DNA of 64,000 nucleotides from Sphingomonas sp. (GTDB lineage Bacteria > Pseudomonadota > Alphaproteobacteria > Sphingomonadales > Sphingomonadaceae): contig NZ_JAPKNM010000067.1 of assembly GCF_026460985.1 (NCBI RefSeq), forward strand, positions 1 to 64,000, in the 5' to 3' direction. The notes under the pieces were generated by a model. It was not told where the DNA came from. It ran no database searches and saw only the letters and a program-made list of their open reading frames with translations. This document shows positions 47,241-56,700 of this stretch, piece by piece. Both the position numbers and the translations under genes were made by a program. Numbering within the stretch: the stretch's first letter is position 1; every line of letters begins with the position of its first letter.

Positions 47241-47275
47241 GGTGGCGAGCCTCCTTTGCCGTCTCGTTGCACGGC

Positions 47276-47296
47276 GATTTTCGTATTTACAAGTTC
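47276..47296 (-). promoter_or_regulatory. candidate IclR site before dehydrogenase gene
   Basis: On the minus strand this reads GAACTTGTAAATACGAAAATC. It closely matches GAACTTATAAGTTGAAAATC upstream of iclR (48342-48361), with one base difference in length. It falls in an AT-rich patch where the dehydrogenase promoter should be. Confidence 0.4.
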
Positions 47297-47395
47297 ATTT
47301 CCGCATACACGAGAACAGATACTCGATTTAGCAAGCCGGATCGGCAGCGCGCAGGTTTCACGGATTGGCGGTCGTTCGGGTTCGGACGCTGGCGG

Positions 47396-48181
47396 TCAGC
47401 CACCCGGTTGGTAGCCGAGACGATCCGAAATGCGCGAGGTCGCGGTTCGCAGCATCCCGCGCGCTGCGTCGATATCGACCTTCTGCGACCCGTCGATCAG
47501 CTCCAGAAAGGGGATCGTCAGCGCGGCGACGACGTTCCGGTCGAACCCGAATACGGGGAAGCTGATGTCCGTCACGCCGCGGGTTATCGGGCTTTTGCGA
47601 CTGTCATACCCTGTCCGCCGGATGGCCGCGATTCGCTCCGCCAGCCAACTGCGGTCGACCGAGATTTCCTGCTCCTCTTCGGCCGCGCGAACGATCCGCT
47701 CGGTGCGCTGAAGATTCGAGAAGGCCAGGATCACCTGTCCCGAGCAACTCTGGATGATATCGATATGCGCCCCAACCTTGAGCGCGAACCCCCTCGTGCC
47801 GGGTTGCTCCTCCCGCGCCACCACCATTCCGCGGCTTCCGTTGGCCACGACGAGATGGCAGGACTGCCCAGCTTCGAGCGCCAGCGCCTGCATCTCCGGC
47901 ATCGCCGCGCGAATGAGATCCTGCGAGGGGGTCGCGCGAAATGCGACGTCGAGAAGCTTGTACGTCGCGGTGTAGCGATCGGTTGCCTCTGACTTACGCA
48001 GATAACCGAGCTGCTCCATCACCACGACGATGCGAAAGAGCTCGCCGACCGTGCGGTTAAGATCGGCCGCCATCTCGGTGATCAATGCGCCCTCAGGCCT
48101 GGCCGCAAGCAGCTCGAAGACTTCGAATGCCTTCTCGATTGCGGGAGCGGCGTAGGTCCCCTTGAGCCCAGAACGTGCCAT
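47396..48181 (-). CDS. IclR family transcriptional regulator
   Basis: The product is 261 aa. The N-terminal winged helix reads APAIEKAFEVFELLAARPEGALITEMAADLNRTVGELFRIVVVMEQLGYLRKSEATDRYTATYKLLDVAF (residues ~12-82). The IclR effector domain has SCHLVVANGSRGMVVAREEQPGTRGFALKVG and ends with DISFPVFGFDRNVVAALTIPFLE. ATG 48181 has GAGAGG 5 bases upstream; the open frame beyond is not conserved. It stands between the dehydrogenase and two fucosidase genes, so it probably senses a fucose- or galactose-pathway intermediate (inference). Confidence 0.92.
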   Translation of the reverse strand: MARSGLKGTYAAPAIEKAFEVFELLAARPEGALITEMAADLNRTVGELFRIVVVMEQLGYLRKSEATDRYTATYKLLDVAFRATPSQDLIRAAMPEMQALALEAGQSCHLVVANGSRGMVVAREEQPGTRGFALKVGAHIDIIQSCSGQVILAFSNLQRTERIVRAAEEEQEISVDRSWLAERIAAIRRTGYDSRKSPITRGVTDISFPVFGFDRNVVAALTIPFLELIDGSQKVDIDAARGMLRTATSRISDRLGYQPGG

Positions 48182-48341
48182 TATGCCTCTCAATCCATTC
48201 GGACGCACCGCAGCGGCGTGATCTCGCGCGGAAATCGGTGTCATGCAAGCTGGAACGTTTTGGTGCAGCGTCCGGGATCGTGGTCCTGGTCGACCGCCGA
48301 CGTCCTGTGCGCAGGAATCGCGGAGGGCATGCCCGATTGGC

Positions 48342-48361
48342 GAACTTATAAGTTGAAAATC
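48342..48361 (+). promoter_or_regulatory. candidate IclR site in iclR-fucosidase divergent promoter
   Basis: It contains the perfect 12-bp palindrome AACTTATAAGTT at 48343-48354 followed by GAAAATC. It lies 161 bases before iclR and 102 bases before the fucosidase ATG, in the shared upstream region, and recurs in variant form before the dehydrogenase gene. Confidence 0.5.
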
Positions 48362-48462
48362 TATTTGCAAATATGCAATCGCTCCGCAACGGCGCGACCA
48401 GGACCGATTCTTTCTGGAGCCGCATGAGCGTCGCGATCGATCGGATGCACGGAGGCAGGGTG

Positions 48463-50016
48463 ATGGTTACTTTCAGCAAGCGCGACGTCCTGCTGGCGCC
48501 GGCGGCCGCCTTAGGCCTGGGGCTGGCCGCGCGCGCGCGCGGCGCGAGCGATCGCGACGCCCTTCAGGACCTTCGGCTCGAGGTCGCGCCCGGTCGTTTC
48601 AAGCCGACCGTTGAATCGCTCAAGGCCTATCAGACCCCTGAATGGTTCCGTGACGCCAAACTCGGGATCTGGTCGCACTGGGGGCCTCAGTCGGTGGCCC
48701 GCCAAGGCGATTGGTATGCGCGCTTCATGTATGTGCCGGGTCACCCGCATTATGATCACCATGCCAAGACCTACGGCCACCCCTCCGAGTTCGGATACAA
48801 GGACATCCTCCCGCTCTGGAAAGCCGAGAAGTTCGATCCGGAAGCGCTGATGGACAAATATGCCGCAGCCGGCGCGAAATACTTCGTGACGATGGGCGTG
48901 CACCACGACAATTTCGACTTGTGGAAATCCAGGCACCATCGCTGGAACGCAGTCGCCATGGGGCCGAAGCGCGATATCGTCGGCGCCTGGAAGGCCGCGG
49001 CGAAGCGCCGGGGGCTTCGGTTCGGCGTGTCCGAGCATCTGGGCGCCAGCTATACCTGGTGGCATCCGAACCATCTCTACGATCAGTTCTGGCCGAAGCT
49101 GGGCGTGCGCTACGACGGCGCGGATCCGCGATACTCGGATCTCTATCACGACAACCGCGACGAACCGTACCTCAACACGCCGGCCAGCTGGTACACTCGG
49201 AACGCGAAATTTCACGCCCACTGGTTCGAACGCATCCGCGATCTGATCGACTCGTATCAGCCCGACCTACTCTATTCGGACGGCGGGCTGCCCTTCGGCG
49301 CGGTGGGGCGTTCGCTGCTCGCGCATCTGTACAACGGCAACATGGCGCGCAGCGGCGGCCTCGAGGCGGTGTACGCCAGCAAGGATTGGGGTGCAGGCGA
49401 TTTCCACAAGGAATGGGGCGTGCAGGACGTCGAGCGCGGCGTGCTCAAGGGCATCAATCCTCTGCCCTGGCAAACCGACACGTCCAATGGCGACTGGTTC
49501 TTCAACGACCGCGACAAATACAAGACTGCGCCGGAAGTAATTGCCATGCTGGCGGATATCGTCAGCAAGAACGGCAACATGCTGCTCAACGTCGTGCAAT
49601 ATCCCGACGGCAGCCTGCCGCCCGAGTCTGAGCAGTTGCTGGCCGAGCTGACGACCTGGATGAAGGTCAATTCGGAGGCGATTCACGACACGCGGCCCTG
49701 GAAGGTGTTCGGCGAGGGACCGACCGAAGCCGCCGCGGGCATGTTCAAGGAAAAGGCCGACTATACCGCGCGGGATATCCGGTTCACCACCAAGGGCGAC
49801 GCCCTTTATGCCATCACGCTCGGCCAACCCTCGGGCACGACCACGATCGCCGCACTCGCCGTCGGCAATCCGCTCGAGCCGCGTCGCGTGCAACGGGTCC
49901 GATTGCTTGGCCATCGCGCCCCGATCAACTTCCGGCAAACGAGCAGCGGATTGGCCCTCGAAATTCCCGATACGCTCCCCACGCGGCACGCCAGCGTCTT
50001 CAAGATCGACTTCTAG
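48463..50016 (+). CDS. alpha-L-fucosidase GH29 (first)
   Basis: The product is 517 aa. The N terminus (FSKRDVLLAPAAALGLGLAARARGA) looks like an export signal. The GH29 barrel is complete: PEWFRDAKLGIWSHWGPQSVARQGDWYARFMYVP, YFVTMGVHHDNFDLWKS, nucleophile D273 in LLYSDGGLPFG, and a C-terminal beta domain. It would remove alpha-L-fucose from xyloglucan or other glycans. ATG 48463 is chosen because GGAGG lies 7 bases before it. A second GH29 gene follows after 50 bp; the two share only the fold and are not recent duplicates. Confidence 0.9.
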   Translation: MVTFSKRDVLLAPAAALGLGLAARARGASDRDALQDLRLEVAPGRFKPTVESLKAYQTPEWFRDAKLGIWSHWGPQSVARQGDWYARFMYVPGHPHYDHHAKTYGHPSEFGYKDILPLWKAEKFDPEALMDKYAAAGAKYFVTMGVHHDNFDLWKSRHHRWNAVAMGPKRDIVGAWKAAAKRRGLRFGVSEHLGASYTWWHPNHLYDQFWPKLGVRYDGADPRYSDLYHDNRDEPYLNTPASWYTRNAKFHAHWFERIRDLIDSYQPDLLYSDGGLPFGAVGRSLLAHLYNGNMARSGGLEAVYASKDWGAGDFHKEWGVQDVERGVLKGINPLPWQTDTSNGDWFFNDRDKYKTAPEVIAMLADIVSKNGNMLLNVVQYPDGSLPPESEQLLAELTTWMKVNSEAIHDTRPWKVFGEGPTEAAAGMFKEKADYTARDIRFTTKGDALYAITLGQPSGTTTIAALAVGNPLEPRRVQRVRLLGHRAPINFRQTSSGLALEIPDTLPTRHASVFKIDF

Positions 50017-50066
50017 CGGACCGACCTCGGCGACACCGCGAAGTCGTTTGAACATAGGAGACAGTC

Positions 50067-51473
50067 TTGGAGCGCTTCACGGATTGCAGGGCTCTTCCCA
50101 GCGCGCGGAACCGCAAGCGGCGCCTTGCAATGCTGCTGGCACTCGGCATGGCGTGCAGCGTTCCCGCCGTGGCGGGGTCACCAACCATCCAGCAGGTTAC
50201 CACCGACGAACAGAAGTCGGCGCTGAAAACCGCCAATAGCAATACCGCCCTTGCCCCGGAACTGCGCCTGTCGGAAGCGGACATGTCCTGGTGGCGCGAC
50301 GCCAAGCTCGGCGTATTTGTCCATTGGGGGCTCTATGCCATTCCAGCCGTCGGCGAATGGCACATGTTCAACGACAAGGTGCCCGCCGCCGAATATGCGA
50401 AGCTGGCGCAGCGTTTCGCTCCCAAGCGCTACGATCCCGCGCATTGGGCGGCGATCGCGCGCGGCGCCGGCGCCCGCTACATCGTGCTTACTGCACGACA
50501 TCATGACGGATTTGCCCTGTGGGACAGCCCCGGCAGCTTCGGCCGGTTCGACGCCATGCATTCCGCGGCCCGCCGCGACCTGGTGAAGCCGTTCGTCGAG
50601 GCGGCACGGCATCAGGGGCTGCGCGTGGGGCTCTATTATTCTCCGCTGGACTGGCGGTTCCCGGCCTATTTCCACATCCGCGAAATGCCGGAGAATGCGG
50701 CCGCCTTCCGCAAGCAGACCTATGACCAGGTCCGCGAGTTGACCACGCGCTACGGGCGCATCGATATCCTCTGGTATGATGGCGGATGGCTGGCGCACCA
50801 AGGCACCGACGCCGATGCCGCCTGGTTCTGGCGCCCGGAGATCCTGAATGCCGAAGTGCGACGGCATCAGCCCAAGGTAGTGATCAATCCGCGCTCCGGC
50901 TGGCAAGGAGATTTCGACACCGAGGAAGGAGCCGGCCCAATCGCGGGTCCGATCCGGCGCAAACCCTGGGAGAAGACCTTCTCGCTCAATCAGAAAGCCT
51001 GGGGATATACGCGCGAGCAGCAGCTCATGCCGCTGGATCGATTGAAGCGACTGTTCGTCGATGCCGTGATCCGTAACGGCAATTTGCACGTCAATGTCGG
51101 GCCCGATCCCGACGGCGTGGTCCCCGAAGGCCAGGAACGATTGCTCCATGCGTTCGGCGCCTGGAATAAACGCTACGGCGAAAGTCTTTTCGGAACGCGC
51201 CCGGGGCCGTTGCAGCCGGTGGACGGCAGCTACGGAACGACGCATCGCGGCCGAACGGTTTATCTGCACGTCCTGAGCTGGCCGCAGGAAACCCTGGCCA
51301 TTCCCGCACTGCCCGGCCGTGTGTTGCGCGCCACCAACATGGTCGACGGCGAGAAAATCGCTCTGCAGCAGAGCCAAGGGGAAGTCAGGATCCGGGCCCC
51401 GCGCGCCCGGGATTCCGTCGATACGGTCCTGAAGCTTGAACTCGAGGCTCCAGGCGGCGGTACAGGTCGCTGA
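50067..51473 (+). CDS. alpha-L-fucosidase GH29 (second)
   Basis: The product is 468 aa from a TTG start with AGGAG 6 bases upstream; ATG 50130 is an alternative. The signal peptide is RNRKRRLAMLLALGMACSVPAVAG. The barrel has MSWWRDAKLGVFVHWGLYAIPAVGEWHMF, YIVLTARHHDGFALWDS, the nucleophile D238 in DILWYDGGWL, and INPRSGWQGDFDTEEG. This is closer to classic GH29-A enzymes than the gene before it. The C terminus is a short beta domain. It is the second gene of the fucosidase operon. Confidence 0.9.
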   Translation: MERFTDCRALPSARNRKRRLAMLLALGMACSVPAVAGSPTIQQVTTDEQKSALKTANSNTALAPELRLSEADMSWWRDAKLGVFVHWGLYAIPAVGEWHMFNDKVPAAEYAKLAQRFAPKRYDPAHWAAIARGAGARYIVLTARHHDGFALWDSPGSFGRFDAMHSAARRDLVKPFVEAARHQGLRVGLYYSPLDWRFPAYFHIREMPENAAAFRKQTYDQVRELTTRYGRIDILWYDGGWLAHQGTDADAAWFWRPEILNAEVRRHQPKVVINPRSGWQGDFDTEEGAGPIAGPIRRKPWEKTFSLNQKAWGYTREQQLMPLDRLKRLFVDAVIRNGNLHVNVGPDPDGVVPEGQERLLHAFGAWNKRYGESLFGTRPGPLQPVDGSYGTTHRGRTVYLHVLSWPQETLAIPALPGRVLRATNMVDGEKIALQQSQGEVRIRAPRARDSVDTVLKLELEAPGGGTGR

Positions 51474-51577
51474 TCCGTCAGGACGGCGCAATCATGTTCC
51501 CAGAATGGAAACCGCGCCCGCCCCCGCGATTGCAATCACGGAGACGGAACCGATGAATGGAATACCTACCCTGTTTG

Positions 51578-53572
51578 TCAAACAAAGCGGGCAAGCAGAC
51601 GGATATAGGCCGACTGGTAGCCGTTCGAGTTTTCAGTGACCGACCATGAGTTCAGCGGCCAACTGTCGTTGAAGTCCTTGTAGGACTTCTGCGGGGGTTG
51701 GCCGGCTGGAGGTGAGGGTTTGGCCGACCCGCACGCCGAACTTACACCAGGGCAGCGGTTGTCCCAATCATAGGACGGGTTCGGCCCGCCGACCAGGAAG
51801 CCGGGAGCGGGGCCGTAAGTCGACGTCTTGACGTTGTCCCACTGGGCCGAACCGTTCCAGAACCAGGTGTGATAGAACTCATCGACCGAATTCTCGGCAC
51901 CGAACGACCCCATGTTGGAGAGGTAAACCTTGCCCAGCGGATTAACGCCATGAAGATAATGGATGAAATGAGCGGCGGCGGCCATATTGGCTTCCGCTCC
52001 ATGGGAGCCCAACCCATATCGGGCAAGATAGGCGAACATGTTGCCCTGGTGGCATTTTACGGCGTTACTGCCCCACACATAGTCCTTTAGATAGGCCATA
52101 TAAGGGTCCGATCTGTTCGCGACGGCACCCCAATTGATATCGGATTCCATTCCGTTGACGTATATATTCCTGATGGAAGTGGCTGTCGAGGAAGTCGCTC
52201 CGGGCAGGCTCGCATGATAGAGCAATACCTGCTGGGTCTGCGGCTCGAAAGGATACACATAGTTCCATTGAATCAGATGGGTCTGAGTGTAATTTGCATC
52301 GACGAAACTATTGTAGACCGCGCTTCCGGTAAGATCATATAGGTAGATTGCCGCCGCGATCTTCAAGGTAAGCCGCCCATAGTCGTCGACTTCCTGCTGG
52401 CCGGCGCCAAGCCCTTCCGAGCCGTTCGAAGCATCATTGTTGCGAAAGGTGACATTGGGATTGGCGGCCGCCCAGTTCCAGGCGTTCTCGGCGCGCGCCC
52501 GAAGGCCCGACGCATAGGCCGTCAGCGCCGGGACGGTGCCCAATATCTTGGCCCCGAGCGCAAAGGCGCCTGCGGAGGCGAGCGTAGCCGAAGTGCTGGC
52601 CGGACCATAACGGCTGGGACCGGTTGCCGCCGACGGGGGGCTGGCGCCCGCGAGCCCCACGATCGACAGGACCGAGCCGTTGGGCTCCTGCATCCTGCAG
52701 AGCCAATCAAGGCCCCATTTCGCCTCGTCGAGAATATCCGGGATGCCGTTGCCCGATTCCGGAATATTGTAATCGTCGCGCCATGCCGATGGATTTTCCA
52801 GATAGGCGTGCAGCAGATCGATGACGTAGCTGGCCGTCCAACTTGTGTATTTGTTGAAATCCCCGGCGTCGTACCAGCCCCCGGACAGATCACGCTCGGC
52901 GGAGGCATCGTTGGGCGCGCTGTAGAGGCGAGCGTTCCTGTCCTGGAGCGGGCCGATGTGCGAGGCGCCATCCGCATAGCCGACGCCCGCGTTGGCGGCC
53001 GTCTTCTGCTGCCCGGCGCGCTGGTAGTAGAAGACGCGAACCGCGGCACGAAGGATGGGTGCGTAGACATCCGCGGCGATCTTGAACGTCGGCGATTTGA
53101 CGTTGCGCTGGACGTCCCGAACGAAATAGTCACCGACGGCGGTGATCGCGCTGAAATCGAAATGCCACGCCTTGTCCCCGGATCCGGGGTCGGTCGCGCC
53201 GGCGTTCCAGGCGGTGGGACTCCCCGAATGAACCACGGCATTCGTCGTCGAGTTGACGAGTTCGTAGACGGTTCCCGGGACGAACGAATCGGAGGCGTCG
53301 AACCCGACTTGCGGATCTCGGATCACGGCTATTTTGGCTCGCGCCGGCAGATACCCGAATTGATCCACGACGATCGCCGGACCCAGCACCATGGTCGCGG
53401 CCGGCGCGGGAGTCGGTGTGGGAACAGGCACGGGCGTGGGCGAGCCACCGCCGCCGGTTCCCGCTCCCCCGCCACCCCCACCGCAACCGGCCAGGGCGAA
53501 CGGAACGAGGCTGGCACCAGCGACGAGAAGCAGCTTTCGACGGCTGCTATCGAACGGGGCACTCTTCATCAT
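51578..53572 (-). CDS. GH9 endoglucanase-type lipoprotein
   Basis: The product is 664 aa. It starts with a lipoprotein signal (SSRRKLLLVAGASLVPFALAGC), then a poly-Gly and Pro-Thr linker of about 35 residues, a CelD_N Ig-like domain (IVVDQFGYLPARAKIAVI), and the GH9 alpha6/alpha6 barrel. Catalytic parts are GGWYDAGDFNKYTSWTASYVIDLLHA (Asp pair) and, at the end, WPLNSWSVTENSNGYQSAYIRLLARF with the acid Glu. It would cut the beta-1,4-glucan backbone of xyloglucan or cellulose at the outer membrane (inference). ATG 53572 is chosen. The frame extends in phase another 34 codons into a tryptophan-halogenase start. Confidence 0.88.
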   Translation of the reverse strand: MMKSAPFDSSRRKLLLVAGASLVPFALAGCGGGGGGAGTGGGGSPTPVPVPTPTPAPAATMVLGPAIVVDQFGYLPARAKIAVIRDPQVGFDASDSFVPGTVYELVNSTTNAVVHSGSPTAWNAGATDPGSGDKAWHFDFSAITAVGDYFVRDVQRNVKSPTFKIAADVYAPILRAAVRVFYYQRAGQQKTAANAGVGYADGASHIGPLQDRNARLYSAPNDASAERDLSGGWYDAGDFNKYTSWTASYVIDLLHAYLENPSAWRDDYNIPESGNGIPDILDEAKWGLDWLCRMQEPNGSVLSIVGLAGASPPSAATGPSRYGPASTSATLASAGAFALGAKILGTVPALTAYASGLRARAENAWNWAAANPNVTFRNNDASNGSEGLGAGQQEVDDYGRLTLKIAAAIYLYDLTGSAVYNSFVDANYTQTHLIQWNYVYPFEPQTQQVLLYHASLPGATSSTATSIRNIYVNGMESDINWGAVANRSDPYMAYLKDYVWGSNAVKCHQGNMFAYLARYGLGSHGAEANMAAAAHFIHYLHGVNPLGKVYLSNMGSFGAENSVDEFYHTWFWNGSAQWDNVKTSTYGPAPGFLVGGPNPSYDWDNRCPGVSSACGSAKPSPPAGQPPQKSYKDFNDSWPLNSWSVTENSNGYQSAYIRLLARFV

Positions 53573-53674
53573 TTTCTTCCCGATTGTGAATCTCGCCCTG
53601 GCGAGATAGCCCGCCGTCAGCCACCCCGCGGTCCCGCCTCCCACAATCAGGATCCGCCGGCCATCGGAAACCAT
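53573..53674 (-). pseudogene. tryptophan halogenase 5' remnant, in frame with GH9 gene
   Basis: From ATG 53674 the 34 codons read VSDGRRILIVGGGTAGWLTA then GYLAR before diverging. This is the FAD-binding GxGxxG start of flavin-dependent tryptophan halogenases, with its own ATG and a GGAG site. All the rest of the ~500-residue enzyme is missing. It runs without a stop into the GH9 lipoprotein gene, so a fusion could be translated, but that would bury the lipoprotein signal. It lies directly downstream of the TonB receptor, where halogenase genes normally sit. Confidence 0.75.
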
Positions 53675-53686
53675 GGATGCACTCCG

Positions 53687-53721
53687 AAAAAAGGGTGGCG
53701 GGCTTGTTACGGCCCGCCACC
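53687..53721 (-). terminator. Rho-independent terminator of second TonB receptor gene
   Basis: A 10-bp perfect stem (GGTGGCGGGC with GCCCGCCACC on the minus strand) with an 8-base loop is followed by C and six T. It lies 10 bases past the receptor stop and should separate the receptor transcript from the GH9 gene. Confidence 0.9.
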
Positions 53722-53730
53722 AGGAGGGTC

Positions 53731-56700
53731 TCAGAATGCCAGATTGATGCCGGTGCTGATGCGCCTGTCGCTCTGGAACCAGCTGCGGACGTACAGCGTG
53801 TCGTCGGGATACCCGCCCATCAAGGTGCGCGCCGTCGCGTTCAACAGATTGGTGCCCTGGACGGAGAACGAGAAGTTTTCGGTCACCTTGAAGCGCACAC
53901 CCGCGTCGAGCGTGCCATAGGCATCGCCATAGACCGGCAAGGCGATCTGCACGCTTCGGGAAACACCGGGCCCCGAGAAGAAGCTATATTGCGGATTCGT
54001 CCCGTTGCTGTTGGTCGACTGGAGATATTTGGACCGCCACGAATAGGCGACCCGGAACGAGATCGGATTCCTCTCATACATCAGCGACACGTTGAAATTG
54101 TGCCGGGACATACCCTGTACCGGGGCATCGTTGTGCGACACCCCATCGATGTCGCGATACAGATCGCCGGGGTTCTTGCTGTCGATGAACGTGTAGTTGG
54201 CCTCGATGCCAAGGCCGCTGAGCAGGCCGGGCAGCATATCGAAGAAGGCCCGTCCGCCGATCTCGATGCCCTTGATCTTCGCCGGATCGACCGCGTTGGC
54301 GGCATCGGTCGCAGCCGCCAGTTCCTCCGAGCTCGAGCCGTCGGCGTAATGGACCGTGACCGGCTGCTGCGTGAGCGTGTAGATCGGAAGATTGGAGATG
54401 TGCTTGTAGAACGCGGCCACGTGGAACGTGGTGCCCGCTCGCGGATACCATTCGAACGACAGGTCGAAGTTGTTCGACATGGTCGGCTTGAGCGTCGGAT
54501 TGCCCGAGTTCGTCGTGAAATTGACGAAGATCGGTGGAAGCCGCGGTGCGTTCGGATCGGTCGGATTGTTGGGATTGTCCACCGTTGTCACGCCGAGTCC
54601 GCCCGACGCCCGCAATGCGCTGAACGAGGCATTGTCCATGGTGATGTTGTAGCCGGCCCGGATCTTGGTCGACTCGCTCGGTGCGAAGCTCAAATTGACC
54701 GACGGAAGAAAGCGCGTGAACTTGGCGCCATTGCTGACGACCGCGGACCGCTCGGGAAGCGTCACGAGCGTTCCGTCGCGGAAGAACTGGTTCGCGCCCT
54801 GCGTATAATAGCCGGAGCTCCGGTTCTCGACGCGCACGACACGCACGCCGACGTTGCCCGAGATGCCGAGCCCATCCTCCTGGCCGAACCGCACCAGCGC
54901 GTAGCCCGCCCAGGTCCGCGTCAGATAGTCGGTCTGGTCTTGCGGCAGCACAAAGGCGCCGTTCGTGCGCGTATAGCCGGGCCCGCCATAGCCGGAAGCA
55001 GGCAGCGGCCCCGCGGACGAGCAATTGAAATAGGTGGCATTGCCCCAATCGAACGGACCGCAGAAGTTGACCGGCGGAGCCCGGTGAACGAGATCGCGGT
55101 CAAGCTGGCCGACCAGCGCCTGCGACGGGAACATAAGGTTGGCCGGCACCGGCAGGCCGCCGCGGAAGAAGTCCTTGAAGACATGCTTCTCGATATCGCC
55201 CGGCGCCGCATTGGCGAACGTCAGCTGCGGAGCGTTGACGGTTGCGCTTCCGTTCCAGCCGCGGCCGAGCGCCGACCAGTTGAAGCCGGTGTTGAGGTCG
55301 CGCTCGGTCCGCTCGGCCCAGCGCCCGCCGATCTTCACGGATTTGAAGAACCCGTCGCCGAACTTGTACTCGAGATCGAGGTTCGCCGAGTCGAGTCGGC
55401 CCGTATTGTCGACGGTGTTCGGCATCGTAGCCGTCCAGAAATAATTCGCCGGATTGTCGAAGCCCGTGGTCGCGCTCTGCGGCAAGGTGACCTGCGGTAG
55501 GTTGCCCGTGAGGTCTAGGCCGAAGCTCGAGGGGAAGGCGACGTCGCGGAAGATGTTGAGGGCATCGCTGTTCGCGGTGGAATCGACGCGCTGGATCGCG
55601 CCCCGGATCGCCAGCGGGCTATCGGACGGCGCCCATTCGAACGACAGCGCGTAATCGCGGGTGAGCGAGTCACTCTTTGAAAAGGCGCTGTTGCCGCCGC
55701 TGTTGATGGCCGAACCATTCGGCAGGAAGGTCCCCGTATCGCGGGTGAAAACCGAATCCGAGGACAGCAGGCCGCCGATGCTGTCGAACTTGCTCGTCGC
55801 CGGATCGACGCCGAGGGTTTGCGACGTGACGAAGGAGCCCCAGCTCTTGAGCTTATTCTTGTAGCGCGACTGGAAGAAGGTTCCGGTCAGCGTCAGCGCG
55901 TCGCTCGGCGCCCATTGCACCGCGCCATAGATGCCGCTCCGCTTGCGCTGGAACCGCTCCTCGCCATAGTCGAAGCCGCCCGGGATGAAGTAGCTCGCGC
56001 CACCGACCGTCGTCCGGAAATAGGGCTCCATCCGGAAGAACTGCGAGCTGGAGGAGAATTGGCTATATGCCACATCGGCAAGGATGCCGATGTCGCCGAT
56101 CGGCGTGGACCAGCGGCCGGCGATGAGGCCCGACCCGGCCATATCGGCTTTTTGCGCCAGATCCCCCATGCTGAGCTCGCCCGTGGCGGCGAAATGCCAT
56201 CCCTCGGAATAGTCGAAGGGAAGTTTCGTGCGCAGGTCGATCTGGCCGCCGGTGCCGCCCTCGATCAGATCGGCCGTCGAGGCCTTGTACACGTCGACCG
56301 CGGCCATCAGCTCGGGGGTGACGTCGCCCCACAGCAATGCGCGGCCGTTGTTGGCGCTGAAGATCTCGCGGCCATTGAGGCGCGACGCGACACCTGAAAG
56401 GCCGCGGACCTGGACGCCCGAACCTTCGACCGAGAAGTGGTCCGGATCGCCCAGCGCGGCAAAGCGGACGATCGTAACGCCCGCTACGCGCTGCAGCACT
56501 TCGGTGATCGAGTTGTCGGGGAGCTTGCCTGCCTCGTCCGACACGACCGAGTCGATGATGGTCTCGCTGTTGCGCTTGCGCTCGTCGGCCGCCTGAAGCG
56601 CCGCGCGTCGCCCGGTGACGACGATCGCGTCCTGGGCGTCCTGATCACTCGGCTCGGGAGTATCCTGCGAAGCCGCGGGAGCGCCTTGCGACACTGTTTC

